This document shows, in pieces, positions 36,075-44,303 of a DNA stretch of 64,000 nt (positions are counted from its first letter, which is position 1; every line of letters begins with the position of its first letter). The notes under the pieces were generated by a model that saw only the letters and a program-made list of their open reading frames with translations, was not told the DNA's origin and did not search any database. The position numbers were made by a program, and so were the translations under genes. This DNA is from Chitinophaga agri (GTDB taxonomy: Bacteria > Bacteroidota > Bacteroidia > Chitinophagales > Chitinophagaceae), in the NCBI RefSeq assembly GCF_010093065.1, contig NZ_CP048113.1, positions 6,652,001-6,716,000 on the forward strand, written 5' to 3'.

Positions 36075-37496
36075 ATGAACAGGATTAACGGTAACGACCT
36101 TTTAACGATCGGTTTTAATCAGGGTAAAATACTGGGCCTTGCATTAGAAGTACTTGAAAAAAACTACCAGGATACGGACCGTGAGACAGTCTTAACCATA
36201 ATGAAAAATGTAGCGGAGAAACCAGAACTTTATCTCGACCATGAAATATTAGAAGATCTCGCTACTAAGATCATCGAAGACGCCAATGCGCCGAAAGATG
36301 ATACTATCTCTCTGAATGAGACCGCCATGCCATTCAACATCTACGGACAGGAACATATAGACGAAGGCGCAGTACGCCAGATGGATACCGCCATGCGCTT
36401 ACCTGTGACTGTCGCCGGTGCTTTAATGCCTGATGCCCACCAGGGTTATGGCCTGCCTATCGGGGGCGTGCTTGCAGCAAAGAATGCGGTGATCCCCTAC
36501 GGTGTGGGTGTGGATATCGGATGTCGTATGGCGCTTTCTGTCTTCGATATTCCGGAGAGCCATTTTGTGAACAATGCTGATATCTATAAAAGAGAGCTGA
36601 TCGATCATACACGTTTTGGTGCAGGACATGGCTTCGTGAGACACCAACGTGCCGAACACGCAGTATTGGAACGCAATGAATTTAACATGACCCAGTTCAT
36701 TAAAACGCTGCAGGATAAAGCCTGGTCACAGCTCGGTACTTCCGGTGGAGGTAACCACTTCGTGGAATGGGGGATCATTGAGTTTGCGGAACGCGACGAG
36801 GTGCTGAATATTCCGGCGGGAAGATATGTAGCGTTGTTGTCTCATTCCGGTTCCCGCGGACTGGGCGCCACAATTGCAGGACATTATACCCGGCTGGCAA
36901 AAGACATCTGTAAACTGCCGAAAGAGGCCTCTAATCTTGCCTACCTGGATATGAACAGCAGCGAAGGACAGGAATACTGGCTGGCCATGAACCTGGCAGG
37001 CGACTACGCTTCTGCCTGTCATGAGATCATACATAACAAACTGACAAAAGCGATCGGCGGTCAGCTGCTGGCCAGAGTGGAAAACCACCACAACTTTGCC
37101 TGGAAGGAAACCTGGAATGGGGAAGACGTGATCGTACACCGTAAAGGTGCAACACCTGCTGGTAAAGGCGTAATGGGCATCATCCCAGGTTCTATGACGG
37201 CTCCGGGTTTCCTGGTGCGCGGTAAAGGACTGGAAGATGCTATTAACTCTGCCTCTCATGGCGCTGGCCGTCAGATGAGCCGTACACAGGCCATTAAAAG
37301 CATTTCTCACCAGGAGATGGACGCCATCCTGAAAGCAAATGGGGTGACACTGATCGGCGCCGGTCGTGATGAAGCACCGATGGCTTACAAGGACATTAAT
37401 ATGGTAATGGACGCCCAGAAAAAGCTGGTAGATGTGGTAGCGAAGTTCTCTCCGAAGATGGTGAGAATGGCAGATGATGGAAGTAAAGAAGACTAA
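36075..37496 (+). CDS. rtcB: RNA-splicing ligase RtcB
   Basis: 473 residues from the ATG at 36075 (another ATG lies two codons upstream at 36069). Diagnostic RtcB blocks: PDAHQGYGLPIGGV, GVDIGCRM (metal-binding Cys about 150), GAGHGFVR, GTSGGGNHFVE, LSHSGSRGLG, VENHHNFAW, RKGATPAGKG and the guanylylated histidine in NSASHGAGRQMSR (about 395). It joins 2',3'-cyclic phosphate or 3'-phosphate ends to 5'-OH RNA ends with GTP and Mn, in tRNA splicing or RNA repair. An N-terminal stretch of about 85 residues precedes the conserved core. No archease or RtcA neighbour is present. Confidence 0.96.
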   Translation: MNRINGNDLLTIGFNQGKILGLALEVLEKNYQDTDRETVLTIMKNVAEKPELYLDHEILEDLATKIIEDANAPKDDTISLNETAMPFNIYGQEHIDEGAVRQMDTAMRLPVTVAGALMPDAHQGYGLPIGGVLAAKNAVIPYGVGVDIGCRMALSVFDIPESHFVNNADIYKRELIDHTRFGAGHGFVRHQRAEHAVLERNEFNMTQFIKTLQDKAWSQLGTSGGGNHFVEWGIIEFAERDEVLNIPAGRYVALLSHSGSRGLGATIAGHYTRLAKDICKLPKEASNLAYLDMNSSEGQEYWLAMNLAGDYASACHEIIHNKLTKAIGGQLLARVENHHNFAWKETWNGEDVIVHRKGATPAGKGVMGIIPGSMTAPGFLVRGKGLEDAINSASHGAGRQMSRTQAIKSISHQEMDAILKANGVTLIGAGRDEAPMAYKDINMVMDAQKKLVDVVAKFSPKMVRMADDGSKED

Positions 37497-37570
37497 TAAC
37501 AGCTGTGCCTGTTGGACTCAGCATGAGTTTTGAGATATAGTAGACAGTGTTCATGTTAATTCCATCAAAT

Positions 37571-38536
37571 ATGAAAAAGCAACAAGCACTGGTTAAAATC
37601 AAGGCATGCGCCGAACATGAGTGGTTTTATGTAGCACCGGGTGTATGGGGACTGCGCGACAGGATCGTAAACGTCTATTTCATACATGACCCCTCTACCA
37701 ACCACTGGATACTGGTAGATACCGGTATGCGCGGCGCTGCTGCAAGGATCAAAAGAGTCGCAAGAGAATTGTTCTGGCCACAGGCCACCCCAGCCGCTAT
37801 AGTATTGACACATGGTCATTTTGATCATATTGGCGCGGTAATGCAACTGGCTGATGAATGGGATGTACCCGTGTACGCCCATTATCTGGAAGCTCCCTAT
37901 CTGACAGGACGTTCTTCCTATCCGCCTCCTGACCCGACAGCAGGCGGCGGATTATTTACCTGGCTTTCCTTTTTGTTTCCCAAAGGCCCCATTGATCTCG
38001 GCGGACGGTTACTTTTATTACCCGAACAGGGGAATATCCCCGGACTGGATGAATGGAAGTATATTCATACGCCCGGACATGCACCCGGTCATGTAAGTCT
38101 GTACAGGGAACAGGATGGTGTGCTCATCGCAGGAGATGCTTTTGTTACCACCCGTCAGGAGTCATTGACGTCAGTATGGAGGCAGGAACGCAGATTGAGT
38201 GGTCCTCCCCGTTATTTTACATATGACTGGGCACTGGCCGAAAGATCTGTTCAGTCCCTGGCCGCCTTACAACCGTCCATTGTAGCTACCGGTCACGGTC
38301 ATCCGATGGAAGGGGAAGCCCTGGCCGCCCTCCAGGACCTGGCTAATAACTTCCAGGAGGAAGCCGTCCCACGCCATGGCCGCTATACCGGCGATCCGGC
38401 CGTAGCTGGTATTAGTGGGGTAGAGTATGTGCCGGCTACCAATAGTAAAAAGACTATATTAAAGGCAGTCGCCGTAGTAGCCCTGCTCGGTATAGGTGCA
38501 CTGCTCGCCAGCGAAGTAAAGAAGCGATATAGTTAA
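37571..38536 (+). CDS. MBL-fold metallo-hydrolase
   Basis: 321 residues from the ATG at 37571; the upstream GTG/ATG options (37547, 37553) lack support. The metal-binding motif is LTHGHFDHIGAV, with the second histidine in HTPGHAPGHVSLY, Asp in IAGDAFV and the last histidine in ATGHGHPMEG. After the enzyme domain there is a region of about 60 residues and a C-terminal membrane helix (KAVAVVALLGIGALLASEV), so it is anchored in the membrane at its end. The substrate is unknown. It follows rtcB by 74 bases and ends at a strong terminator. Confidence 0.9.
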   Translation: MKKQQALVKIKACAEHEWFYVAPGVWGLRDRIVNVYFIHDPSTNHWILVDTGMRGAAARIKRVARELFWPQATPAAIVLTHGHFDHIGAVMQLADEWDVPVYAHYLEAPYLTGRSSYPPPDPTAGGGLFTWLSFLFPKGPIDLGGRLLLLPEQGNIPGLDEWKYIHTPGHAPGHVSLYREQDGVLIAGDAFVTTRQESLTSVWRQERRLSGPPRYFTYDWALAERSVQSLAALQPSIVATGHGHPMEGEALAALQDLANNFQEEAVPRHGRYTGDPAVAGISGVEYVPATNSKKTILKAVAVVALLGIGALLASEVKKRYS

Positions 38537-38570
38537 TAATAACTGGTTGAACATATAAGAGAATAGCTCC

Positions 38571-38598
38571 CGCCAGAGACGGGAGCTATTTCTTTTTT
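38571..38598 (+). terminator. Terminator after the MBL-fold hydrolase gene
   Basis: AATAGCTCCCG and CGGGAGCTATT pair perfectly around CCAGAGA and are followed by TCTTTTTT. Confidence 0.92.
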
Positions 38599-38914
38599 AA
38601 GGATGGGGTTCGGCTCATGGCCTGTTGAAAGAGAAACGATTACACCTGTGATTATATGATAAGTTTGCTATAATTGATATAATATTTATATTAGTCGGAC
38701 AATTAGTGAACTGCTCCTCCTTATTCCACTTTACAAGTTCCGCCCCATAAAACACAGGGCGAAACCTGCGAAAGTGAAATTCCTGTCCGATGAGTAAGCA
38801 AGTTACTATAACATAATTAGTTAAGTAAGCGTAATACTGCGGAACATACTGCGTAGAACTACGGATATTTCTAAACAGTTATAACCCGTAACCGCCGCCC
38901 GCGTTCCTCGATAA
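38599..38914. other. Intergenic region
   Basis: About 315 AT-rich bases with no recognised gene or clear promoter. Confidence 0.4.
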
Positions 38915-39049
38915 ATGACTACAACAGCACCCTCCAAAATGACCAGAATCAAACAGCTTATCGCGCAAAACAGGGAATACAGTGAAGCCGCACAGGCTCT
39001 CCTCATTATGGCAATGATATTGCTCGCAGCTTCTCTTCTGAAAAGCTAG
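38915..39049 (+). CDS. Possible 44-residue membrane peptide
   Basis: A complete ATG-to-TAG frame. The first half is basic and polar (KMTRIKQLIAQNREYSEAAQ), the second is a hydrophobic helix (ALLIMAMILLAASLLKS) that would span or sit on the membrane. The amphipathic-then-hydrophobic layout is typical of small membrane peptides, but there is no homologue I recognise and no visible promoter. It lies just upstream of the copper-handling genes. Coding status is uncertain. Confidence 0.35.
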   Translation: MTTTAPSKMTRIKQLIAQNREYSEAAQALLIMAMILLAASLLKS

Positions 39050-39113
39050 CCGGAGCGATAAATTATATAACATCTGCCCGAAATTATATAACGGACCTTC
39101 CTTACACAGGACC

Positions 39114-39121
39114 TACCTTTG
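39114..39121 (+). promoter_or_regulatory. -7 promoter box for the copper-handling operon
   Basis: TACCTTTG matches TAnnTTTG exactly; no good -33 TTG is seen at the right distance. Transcription would begin at about 39126-39130, on top of the first ATG at 39127. Confidence 0.6.
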
Positions 39122-39138
39122 TAAGCATGAAGTCTAAG

Positions 39139-39528
39139 ATGTCAATATCATTCCGGGCGCTGTTTCTGCTGACCGTATTCCTCCTGAATACGGCTACAGG
39201 ATTTGCCTGTGCATTGACATCTGGACTGTTGACCAGTGATTCTCCTCACAGCCACCTCAAACCGGTTGCCCGTCACACACATCACTTACCTGAAAGGTCT
39301 GCTCATCATTGCTGTGGTGGTGACATGGTCACATTTGCCCTGCTGGATAAAACAAAGTCAGCAGGCGACGATCATACCTGGGTTCCTTTGCCCGTTATAC
39401 TGCTTCCCGTCAGGTGGCTAACGGCGCCACCCGCATCATGGTCTGTTGTGCCTCATAGATACGTAAGTTTACATCAGTATCCGCCACCCACAGATATTCG
39501 TATCGCTATTCAGTCTTTTCTGATTTGA
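39139..39528 (+). CDS. Exported His/Cys-rich protein, HYC_CC_PP-like
   Basis: 129 residues from the ATG at 39139; an ATG at 39127 is 5 bases after the promoter -7 box and would give a leaderless message. A signal peptide (SFRALFLLTVFLLNTATGFA) is followed by many histidines (SHLKPVARHTHHLPERSAHH), then CCGGD, and a conserved end YPPPTDIRIAIQSF. This arrangement is found in small Bacteroidota proteins next to copper or heavy-metal genes (the family named for HYC, CC and PP motifs). Probable role: periplasmic metal binding. It heads an operon with a DUF3347 protein and a multicopper oxidase. Confidence 0.72.
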   Translation: MSISFRALFLLTVFLLNTATGFACALTSGLLTSDSPHSHLKPVARHTHHLPERSAHHCCGGDMVTFALLDKTKSAGDDHTWVPLPVILLPVRWLTAPPASWSVVPHRYVSLHQYPPPTDIRIAIQSFLI

Positions 39529-39599
39529 TGTCGTGTGAATAAATAACCTGCTGCTGTAAGGCAGCAACGCTTTATTGCTCCATACTAAAATCAAATACA

Positions 39600-40082
39600 A
39601 TGAAAAGTCCTATCATAGCTACTACCATATTACTTGCTACTTTCTCCGCGCAAGCGGCTAATCCGGCTTTGTCTAAATTGCTGTCCATTTATTTCGATGT
39701 AAAGAATGCACTGGTGAACAGTGATGCCGCTACAGCAAATACCAGGGCCGCCGAATTTGTAAAGGCGGTCAGCACGATCGATATGCCCTCGCTGTCCGCC
39801 GAAGAACGTGCTGCATTTATGCCTTTGCAGGATAAGCTGATTTCAGATGCCAATGCGATTGCCGGTACCACAGACGTGAAAGTGCAACGTGAAAAATTCA
39901 AATCTCTCTCCGATCACATCTTCACGCTCGCTAAAGCGGTTAAATTATCAGATGCACCGGTATACCAGCAATACTGCCCCATGCAGAAAAGCTACTGGCT
40001 CAGTAATGAAGCCGCAGTTAAAAATCCTTATTATGGTAAGCAAATGCTTACCTGTGGAAAAGTGACAGAAACGTTGAAATAA
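39600..40082 (+). CDS. DUF3347-domain periplasmic protein
   Basis: 160 residues with a signal peptide cut near AQA19. The DUF3347 hallmarks are the helical N-terminal half (LLSIYFDVKNALVNSDAATA), YQQYCPMQKSYWLSNEAAVK, and NPYYGKQMLTCGKV at the end. The Cys-Pro-Met and terminal Cys residues are thought to bind copper or silver ions; the same domain forms the end of some CusB efflux adaptors. It sits between a His/Cys-rich exported protein and a multicopper oxidase, consistent with periplasmic copper handling. Confidence 0.92.
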   Translation: MKSPIIATTILLATFSAQAANPALSKLLSIYFDVKNALVNSDAATANTRAAEFVKAVSTIDMPSLSAEERAAFMPLQDKLISDANAIAGTTDVKVQREKFKSLSDHIFTLAKAVKLSDAPVYQQYCPMQKSYWLSNEAAVKNPYYGKQMLTCGKVTETLK

Positions 40083-40108
40083 ACAGCTGTAAACTATAAC
40101 AGAATTAT

Positions 40109-42226
40109 ATGAAACGTTTACTGTTTACAGTAATGATCTTACTGTCGTATGCGGCTGCTTTCTCCCAGGCCCCCCGTACGGTGCGTTACGACCTGTATGT
40201 CAGTGATTCCATGATCCACCGTGATGGAAAGATGCTGCATGCAATGGTCATCAACGGCGGCATTCCCGCGCCTGTACTCACCTTTACAGAAGGTGATACT
40301 GCCGAGATCTATGTGCATAACAAGATGAATATGGAGACGTCCATTCACTGGCATGGACTTATTTTACCTAACCGGTATGATGGGGTGTCCTATCTGACTA
40401 CAGCTCCTGTCAAAGCCGGAGAAACACATCTGTATAAATTTCCGCTTGTGCAGAATGGTACCTATTGGTACCATTCTCATACCATGTTCCAGGAACAGAG
40501 CGGCATGTATGGCGCTTTTATTATCAGAAAAAGAAAGGCGGCTCCGGAAAAAGAACATACGTTGCTGCTCAGCGACTGGACGAATGAGCGCCCCCACCAG
40601 GTGGACAGATCATTGCATACAGCCACTGACTGGTACGCGGTCAGAAAGAATAGCGTACAGAGTTATGCAGAAGCGATTAAAGCAGGACATTTCTCCACCA
40701 AGGTGACCAACGAATGGAAACGTATGCTGGCAATGGATGTCAGCGATGTATACTATGATCAGCTGCTGGCTAATGGTAAACCGGTGGACGTGCAGCCACA
40801 ATTTAAGGCAGGTGATAAAGTCAGACTGCGTGTTGTCAATGGTAGCTCTTCTACTTATTTCTGGCTTACCTATGCCGGTGGAAAGATCACAGTCGTAGCC
40901 AATGATGGTATGGACGTAGTGCCTGTAACAGTGGATCGCCTCATTGTTGGTGTAGCGGAAACATATGATGTGCTGGTGGATGTTCCCTCCGACAGTAGTT
41001 ATCAGTTCCTGGCCACGTCAGAAGACCGTACCCGCAGTACATCCGTGTTCTTAGGTGATGGTCCGCAGAAAAAGGCAGCTCCGCTACCGCGTCTTAAATA
41101 CTTTGAAGGTATGAAGATGATGAATGGTATGATGAAGATGAATGGTCAGATGGATGCTATGGATATGGAAATGAGTTTACAGCAGATGGATATGAATGCC
41201 GTCATGTATGAAGAAGATCCCGGTGTGACCCTGAACTATGCGATGTTAAGATCACCCGTGGAAACAACCTTGCCCCCCGGACCGGTTAAGGAACTGCATT
41301 TTAATCTGACAGGTAATATGAACCGGTACGTCTGGACCATCAACAACAAAACAGTCTCTGAGTCAGATAAGATCCTGATTAAAAAAGGAGAGAATGTGCG
41401 TATCATTCTATACAATGGTACCATGATGCGCCACCCGATGCACCTGCATGGTCATTTCTTTCGTGTGCTGAATGAGAACGGCGCGTATTCACCGTTGAAG
41501 AACACGCTGGATATAATGCCGATGGAGACAGATACCATCGAGTTTGCGGCAACAGAAAGCGGTGACTGGTTTTTTCATTGTCACATACTCTATCATATGA
41601 TGAGTGGTATGGGACGCATTTTCAGTTATGAAAATTCTCCTGCTAATCCCGAAATTCCTGATCCGCAGAAAGCTATTCGTAAGATCTATGCGGATGACCG
41701 TAAGATACATACAGCCGCAAGGATAGGTCTGGAAAGTAACAGCAGTGACGGTGAACTCACCTTTGCCAATACCCGTTACCGGTTACAAACAGAATGGCGT
41801 GTAGGCTATAATGCTGCAGATGGATATGAAACGGAAAGTCACTTCGGCCGTTATTTCGGACAGACGCAATGGCTGTTCCCTTATGTCGGATGGGATTTTC
41901 GTTACCGGCGTATGGATGGACCGGAGAAGAATGTATTTGGTCAGGTGAGTACGAAGAATCGTCGTAGCGTATTACACGCAGGCATCGAGTATACCTTACC
42001 AATGCTTGTAATCGCAGATGCTTCTGTTGATACGGATGGAAGGGTGCGCGTGCAGTTAAGCAGGGAAGATGTACCGCTGACAAGAAGACTGCGTTTTAAT
42101 TTTATGGCTAATACAGACAAAGAATATATGGCCGGCTTCAGATATATTCTCACAAAATATATTGCTATTTCTGCACATTACGACAGCGACCTGGGTGTGG
42201 GAGCGGGTTTCACGATCACTTACTGA
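40109..42226 (+). CDS. Multicopper oxidase (CopA-like) fused to a C-terminal outer-membrane barrel-like domain
   Basis: 705 residues. After a signal peptide (cut near FSQ20) come three cupredoxin domains with all four copper motifs: IHWHG (about 79-83), YWYHSH (119-124), HPMHLHGHF (442-450) and HCHILYHMMSGM (490-501). A Met-rich loop (about 334-366, MKMMNGMMKMNGQMDAMDME) is the usual cuprous-ion site. From about 525 to the end the sequence changes to alternating aromatic strands (YETESHFGRYFG, FPYVGWDFRYRRMDG, GAGFTITY with a terminal aromatic), like a CopB-type barrel. Expected role: oxidation of Cu(I) to Cu(II) at the envelope. It is 26 bases after the DUF3347 gene. Confidence 0.92.
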   Translation: MKRLLFTVMILLSYAAAFSQAPRTVRYDLYVSDSMIHRDGKMLHAMVINGGIPAPVLTFTEGDTAEIYVHNKMNMETSIHWHGLILPNRYDGVSYLTTAPVKAGETHLYKFPLVQNGTYWYHSHTMFQEQSGMYGAFIIRKRKAAPEKEHTLLLSDWTNERPHQVDRSLHTATDWYAVRKNSVQSYAEAIKAGHFSTKVTNEWKRMLAMDVSDVYYDQLLANGKPVDVQPQFKAGDKVRLRVVNGSSSTYFWLTYAGGKITVVANDGMDVVPVTVDRLIVGVAETYDVLVDVPSDSSYQFLATSEDRTRSTSVFLGDGPQKKAAPLPRLKYFEGMKMMNGMMKMNGQMDAMDMEMSLQQMDMNAVMYEEDPGVTLNYAMLRSPVETTLPPGPVKELHFNLTGNMNRYVWTINNKTVSESDKILIKKGENVRIILYNGTMMRHPMHLHGHFFRVLNENGAYSPLKNTLDIMPMETDTIEFAATESGDWFFHCHILYHMMSGMGRIFSYENSPANPEIPDPQKAIRKIYADDRKIHTAARIGLESNSSDGELTFANTRYRLQTEWRVGYNAADGYETESHFGRYFGQTQWLFPYVGWDFRYRRMDGPEKNVFGQVSTKNRRSVLHAGIEYTLPMLVIADASVDTDGRVRVQLSREDVPLTRRLRFNFMANTDKEYMAGFRYILTKYIAISAHYDSDLGVGAGFTITY

Positions 42227-42268
42227 TCCACAGTATACCTGTTTACAGATGTAGTACTTAAAAAAATA

Positions 42269-42292
42269 AACGGGTGTATGATTACACCCGTT
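42269..42292. terminator. Hairpin after the multicopper oxidase gene
   Basis: AACGGGTGTA and TACACCCGTT are perfect 10-base arms with a TGAT loop. There is no T run on the plus strand but an A run precedes it, so it would also work on the minus strand. Confidence 0.65.
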
Positions 42293-42380
42293 ACTACCTA
42301 AACCTACAACTGTTTATTACTGTAATTATATAGTTCTTTTTTTGTGGCACAAATGTAACACCTCAAAAGGGTATATGAAA

Positions 42381-42474
42381 AACCAATTTCCCGGTTTAAT
42401 AAACCAATTTTTCCGGGCGTCCGGAACGAAATTTCATAATCGGAGAAATTGGCTAATTTATCCGTAAAATTGGC
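42381..42474. promoter_or_regulatory. Four-site inverted operator array with 21-bp phasing
   Basis: Two direct copies of CCAATTT..CCGG (cores at 42383-42389 and 42404-42410) are followed by two inverted copies (cores AAATTGG at 42446-42452 and 42467-42473). Within each pair the cores are exactly 21 bases apart, two turns of the helix. The last site ends two bases before the -33 box of the promoter for the next gene. This is the geometry of AraC-family operators, and an AraC-type regulator gene lies at 43266-44198. Confidence 0.75.
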
Positions 42475-42475
42475 A

Positions 42476-42506
42476 TTGACCAGTAGCGAATCCCGGCCTA
42501 CTTTTG
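42476..42506 (+). promoter_or_regulatory. Bacteroidetes-type promoter for the outer-membrane barrel gene
   Basis: TTG (42476-42478), 20 bases, TACTTTTG (42499-42506). Transcription should start near 42513, giving a leader of about 70 bases before the ATG at 42584. This rules out the longer TTG-initiated frame from 42449. Confidence 0.85.
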
Positions 42507-42583
42507 TGTCATCAGATTTATACAGCAGCTGCGATATAAAAGAAGAACAAAAGATTAACAGAAAAAGATTAAAACGAAAGACG

Positions 42584-43153
42584 ATGAAAAAGTTTATTAC
42601 GAATGGCGTTGCTACATTAGCATTATTATTAGCAGTTACAGTTGGCGTTAAGGCACAAGAGAAAGGCAAAAGTGAAGCACAGCGACCAGCATTTTCTTTG
42701 AGTGTTGGACCTGAAGCAGGCATACCGGTAGGAAGTTTCAATGACTATTATAAATGGTCTTTAGGCGGTTCCGTACAGGCAGATTATGCGATCCTCGGTA
42801 AGACATTATATGTAAACCTGAATACCGGTTTTACAAATGTTTTTGCAGATGATATTCCTGGTGTGGATGATGTTCAATGGATTCCCGTGAAAGCTGGTTT
42901 AAAGTATTATCCGTTCCAGCGCAATAATCTGTATGTACAGGGCCAGGCTGGTGTGAATTTTATCACCAATGGTCCGGTAGGCAACAAAACTGCATCCTTT
43001 ACCTACACCCCACAGATCGGTTATCTGATCCCACTGGGCAAAGGTAACTATCTCGATGCAGCCGTTAAATACGATGGAAATTCAAGATTCGTTGATGGTG
43101 GCGGACGCGCTGACATACTTGCTGTCAGAGTAGCTTACACCTTCGGCTTATAA
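42584..43153 (+). CDS. Outer-membrane beta-barrel protein
   Basis: 189 residues from the ATG at 42584, which opens a standard signal peptide (KKFITNGVATLALLLAVTVG, cut after VKAQ) and lies downstream of the mapped promoter. The mature part is an eight-strand-like barrel of alternating residues (SLSVGPEAGIPVGSFNDYY, LYVNLNTGFTNVF, LYVQGQAGVNF) ending in AVRVAYTFGL. It has no enzyme motif; members act as small porins or membrane-stabilising barrels. A four-site operator upstream suggests tight control, perhaps by the AraC-type regulator encoded convergently. Confidence 0.88.
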   Translation: MKKFITNGVATLALLLAVTVGVKAQEKGKSEAQRPAFSLSVGPEAGIPVGSFNDYYKWSLGGSVQADYAILGKTLYVNLNTGFTNVFADDIPGVDDVQWIPVKAGLKYYPFQRNNLYVQGQAGVNFITNGPVGNKTASFTYTPQIGYLIPLGKGNYLDAAVKYDGNSRFVDGGGRADILAVRVAYTFGL

Positions 43154-43207
43154 TAAAGTACAATTTGCATAGGACATAATTGTTTAAGGGGTTTATAATC
43201 AAATGAA

Positions 43208-43236
43208 ATAGGGCCTTTCGTCTGAAAGGCCCTAAC
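43208..43236. terminator. Bidirectional terminator between the barrel gene and the AraC gene
   Basis: AGGGCCTTTC (43210-43219) and GAAAGGCCCT (43224-43233) form a perfect stem around GTCT, with AT-rich flanks suited to both directions. Confidence 0.85.
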
Positions 43237-43265
43237 TATTTTATACAAGACAAAAGTAAAGAAGA

Positions 43266-44198
43266 TCAGGCTACTGATAATTTCTTAAAGTCAGACGGAT
43301 TTTCATCCGCAAACTTTTTAAAGAACCTGCTGAAATGTGAGCTGGTATCAAAGTTCAGCTGATCAGAGATTTCCTTCACGCTCAGGGTCGAAGTGGTCAG
43401 CAGTAATTTCGCTTCAAGATATAACCGGCTGTGAATAATCTGCAAGGCGTTCTTGCCGGTTTCCTGTTTAACGATCTCGCTCAGATGCTTCGCAGAGATA
43501 TGCAGCATGTCAGCATATTCCTGTACCGTTCTTTTATAAAGAAAATGCTCTTCCACCATATCACGAAAGTTGATGAAAGTAGCATACTGTCTCGTTAATT
43601 GATGATTCGGTCTGCTCTCCTGGCATTTTTCAAATGCGCGGTTCACCTCATACAGTAACTCTACCACCTGCAACCGTACTATCTGCAGGAAGAAGGGACT
43701 ACCTTCCCGGTATTCGCGGTCTATTCTTTCGAATAATTGTTTTGTCTTCTGGAAATGTGGTTCTGACAGTGTGTATACCGGCGCACAGGAAGGATTCAGA
43801 TCAATCAGCGGGTCAAGCGCGCTTTGTTTGATAAAGCTATCCGTGACAAACTCCTTCTGGAACATGACCATATATAGCAACAGGTCGTCTGATGCATTGT
43901 CAAAAGAAGTAGTATGTTTAGGCGATACGATGTGTAGTGATTTAGGTCCTACATCAAAAGTGAAGGAGCCGATCGTTTTCTGGCAGGTGCCACGTATGCA
44001 GAGAATAATGGCATAGTGATCGGTCCTGATAGGTGGACCGCTCTTTACGCTTCCCTCATTGCTCAGTACTGCAAAATTATTTGGGTGAAGCAGCTCATCA
44101 TACTTATCCATCCCGAAGCTTTGTGTCACCTTTTTGTCAAGCGACAAATAGTAGCGTATCGTGGACGGAATATCGAATATTGGCAGGTTCGTGTTCAT
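43266..44198 (-). CDS. AraC-family transcriptional regulator
   Basis: 310 residues. Residues about 1-190 form a cupin-like sensor region (IRTDHYAIILCIRGTCQKT, FDVGPKSLHIVSPKHTT). Residues about 205-310 hold the double helix-turn-helix: YADMLHISAKHLSEIVKQETG and ISDQLNFDTSSHFSRFFKKF, ending with an ENPSDFKKL tail. It should bind paired direct repeats about 21 bases apart, exactly what lies upstream of the barrel gene at 42381-42474, with which it is convergent. The ligand is unknown. Confidence 0.93.
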   Translation of the reverse strand: MNTNLPIFDIPSTIRYYLSLDKKVTQSFGMDKYDELLHPNNFAVLSNEGSVKSGPPIRTDHYAIILCIRGTCQKTIGSFTFDVGPKSLHIVSPKHTTSFDNASDDLLLYMVMFQKEFVTDSFIKQSALDPLIDLNPSCAPVYTLSEPHFQKTKQLFERIDREYREGSPFFLQIVRLQVVELLYEVNRAFEKCQESRPNHQLTRQYATFINFRDMVEEHFLYKRTVQEYADMLHISAKHLSEIVKQETGKNALQIIHSRLYLEAKLLLTTSTLSVKEISDQLNFDTSSHFSRFFKKFADENPSDFKKLSVA

Positions 44199-44276
44199 AA
44201 TCAGGACGCAAAATTACGGTAAAAATTATGGAATGAACTCCGCAAGAACCGGGTTTATGTGTTAAACCTGAATGTC

Positions 44277-44284
44277 TACTTTTG
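44277..44284 (+). promoter_or_regulatory. -7 promoter box of the Ada-like gene
   Basis: TACTTTTG fits TAnnTTTG; a weak TTT (44254-44256) stands at the -33 position. Transcription would start near 44290, after an alternative GTG start at 44259 and before the ATG at 44304. Confidence 0.6.
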
Positions 44285-44303
44285 TATTGTAAATGAAATA
44301 GAT

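Noticed and set aside
36726..37310. A 194-codon minus-strand frame inside rtcB
   Set aside because: Antisense shadow of highly conserved RtcB motifs.
42449..42583. N-terminal extension of the outer-membrane barrel gene from a TTG
   Set aside because: It runs through the operator and promoter (42446-42506); the ATG at 42584 opens a proper signal peptide.
42304..42741. A 145-codon minus-strand frame over the operator and the start of the barrel gene
   Set aside because: It is antisense to the promoter and signal peptide; no features of its own.
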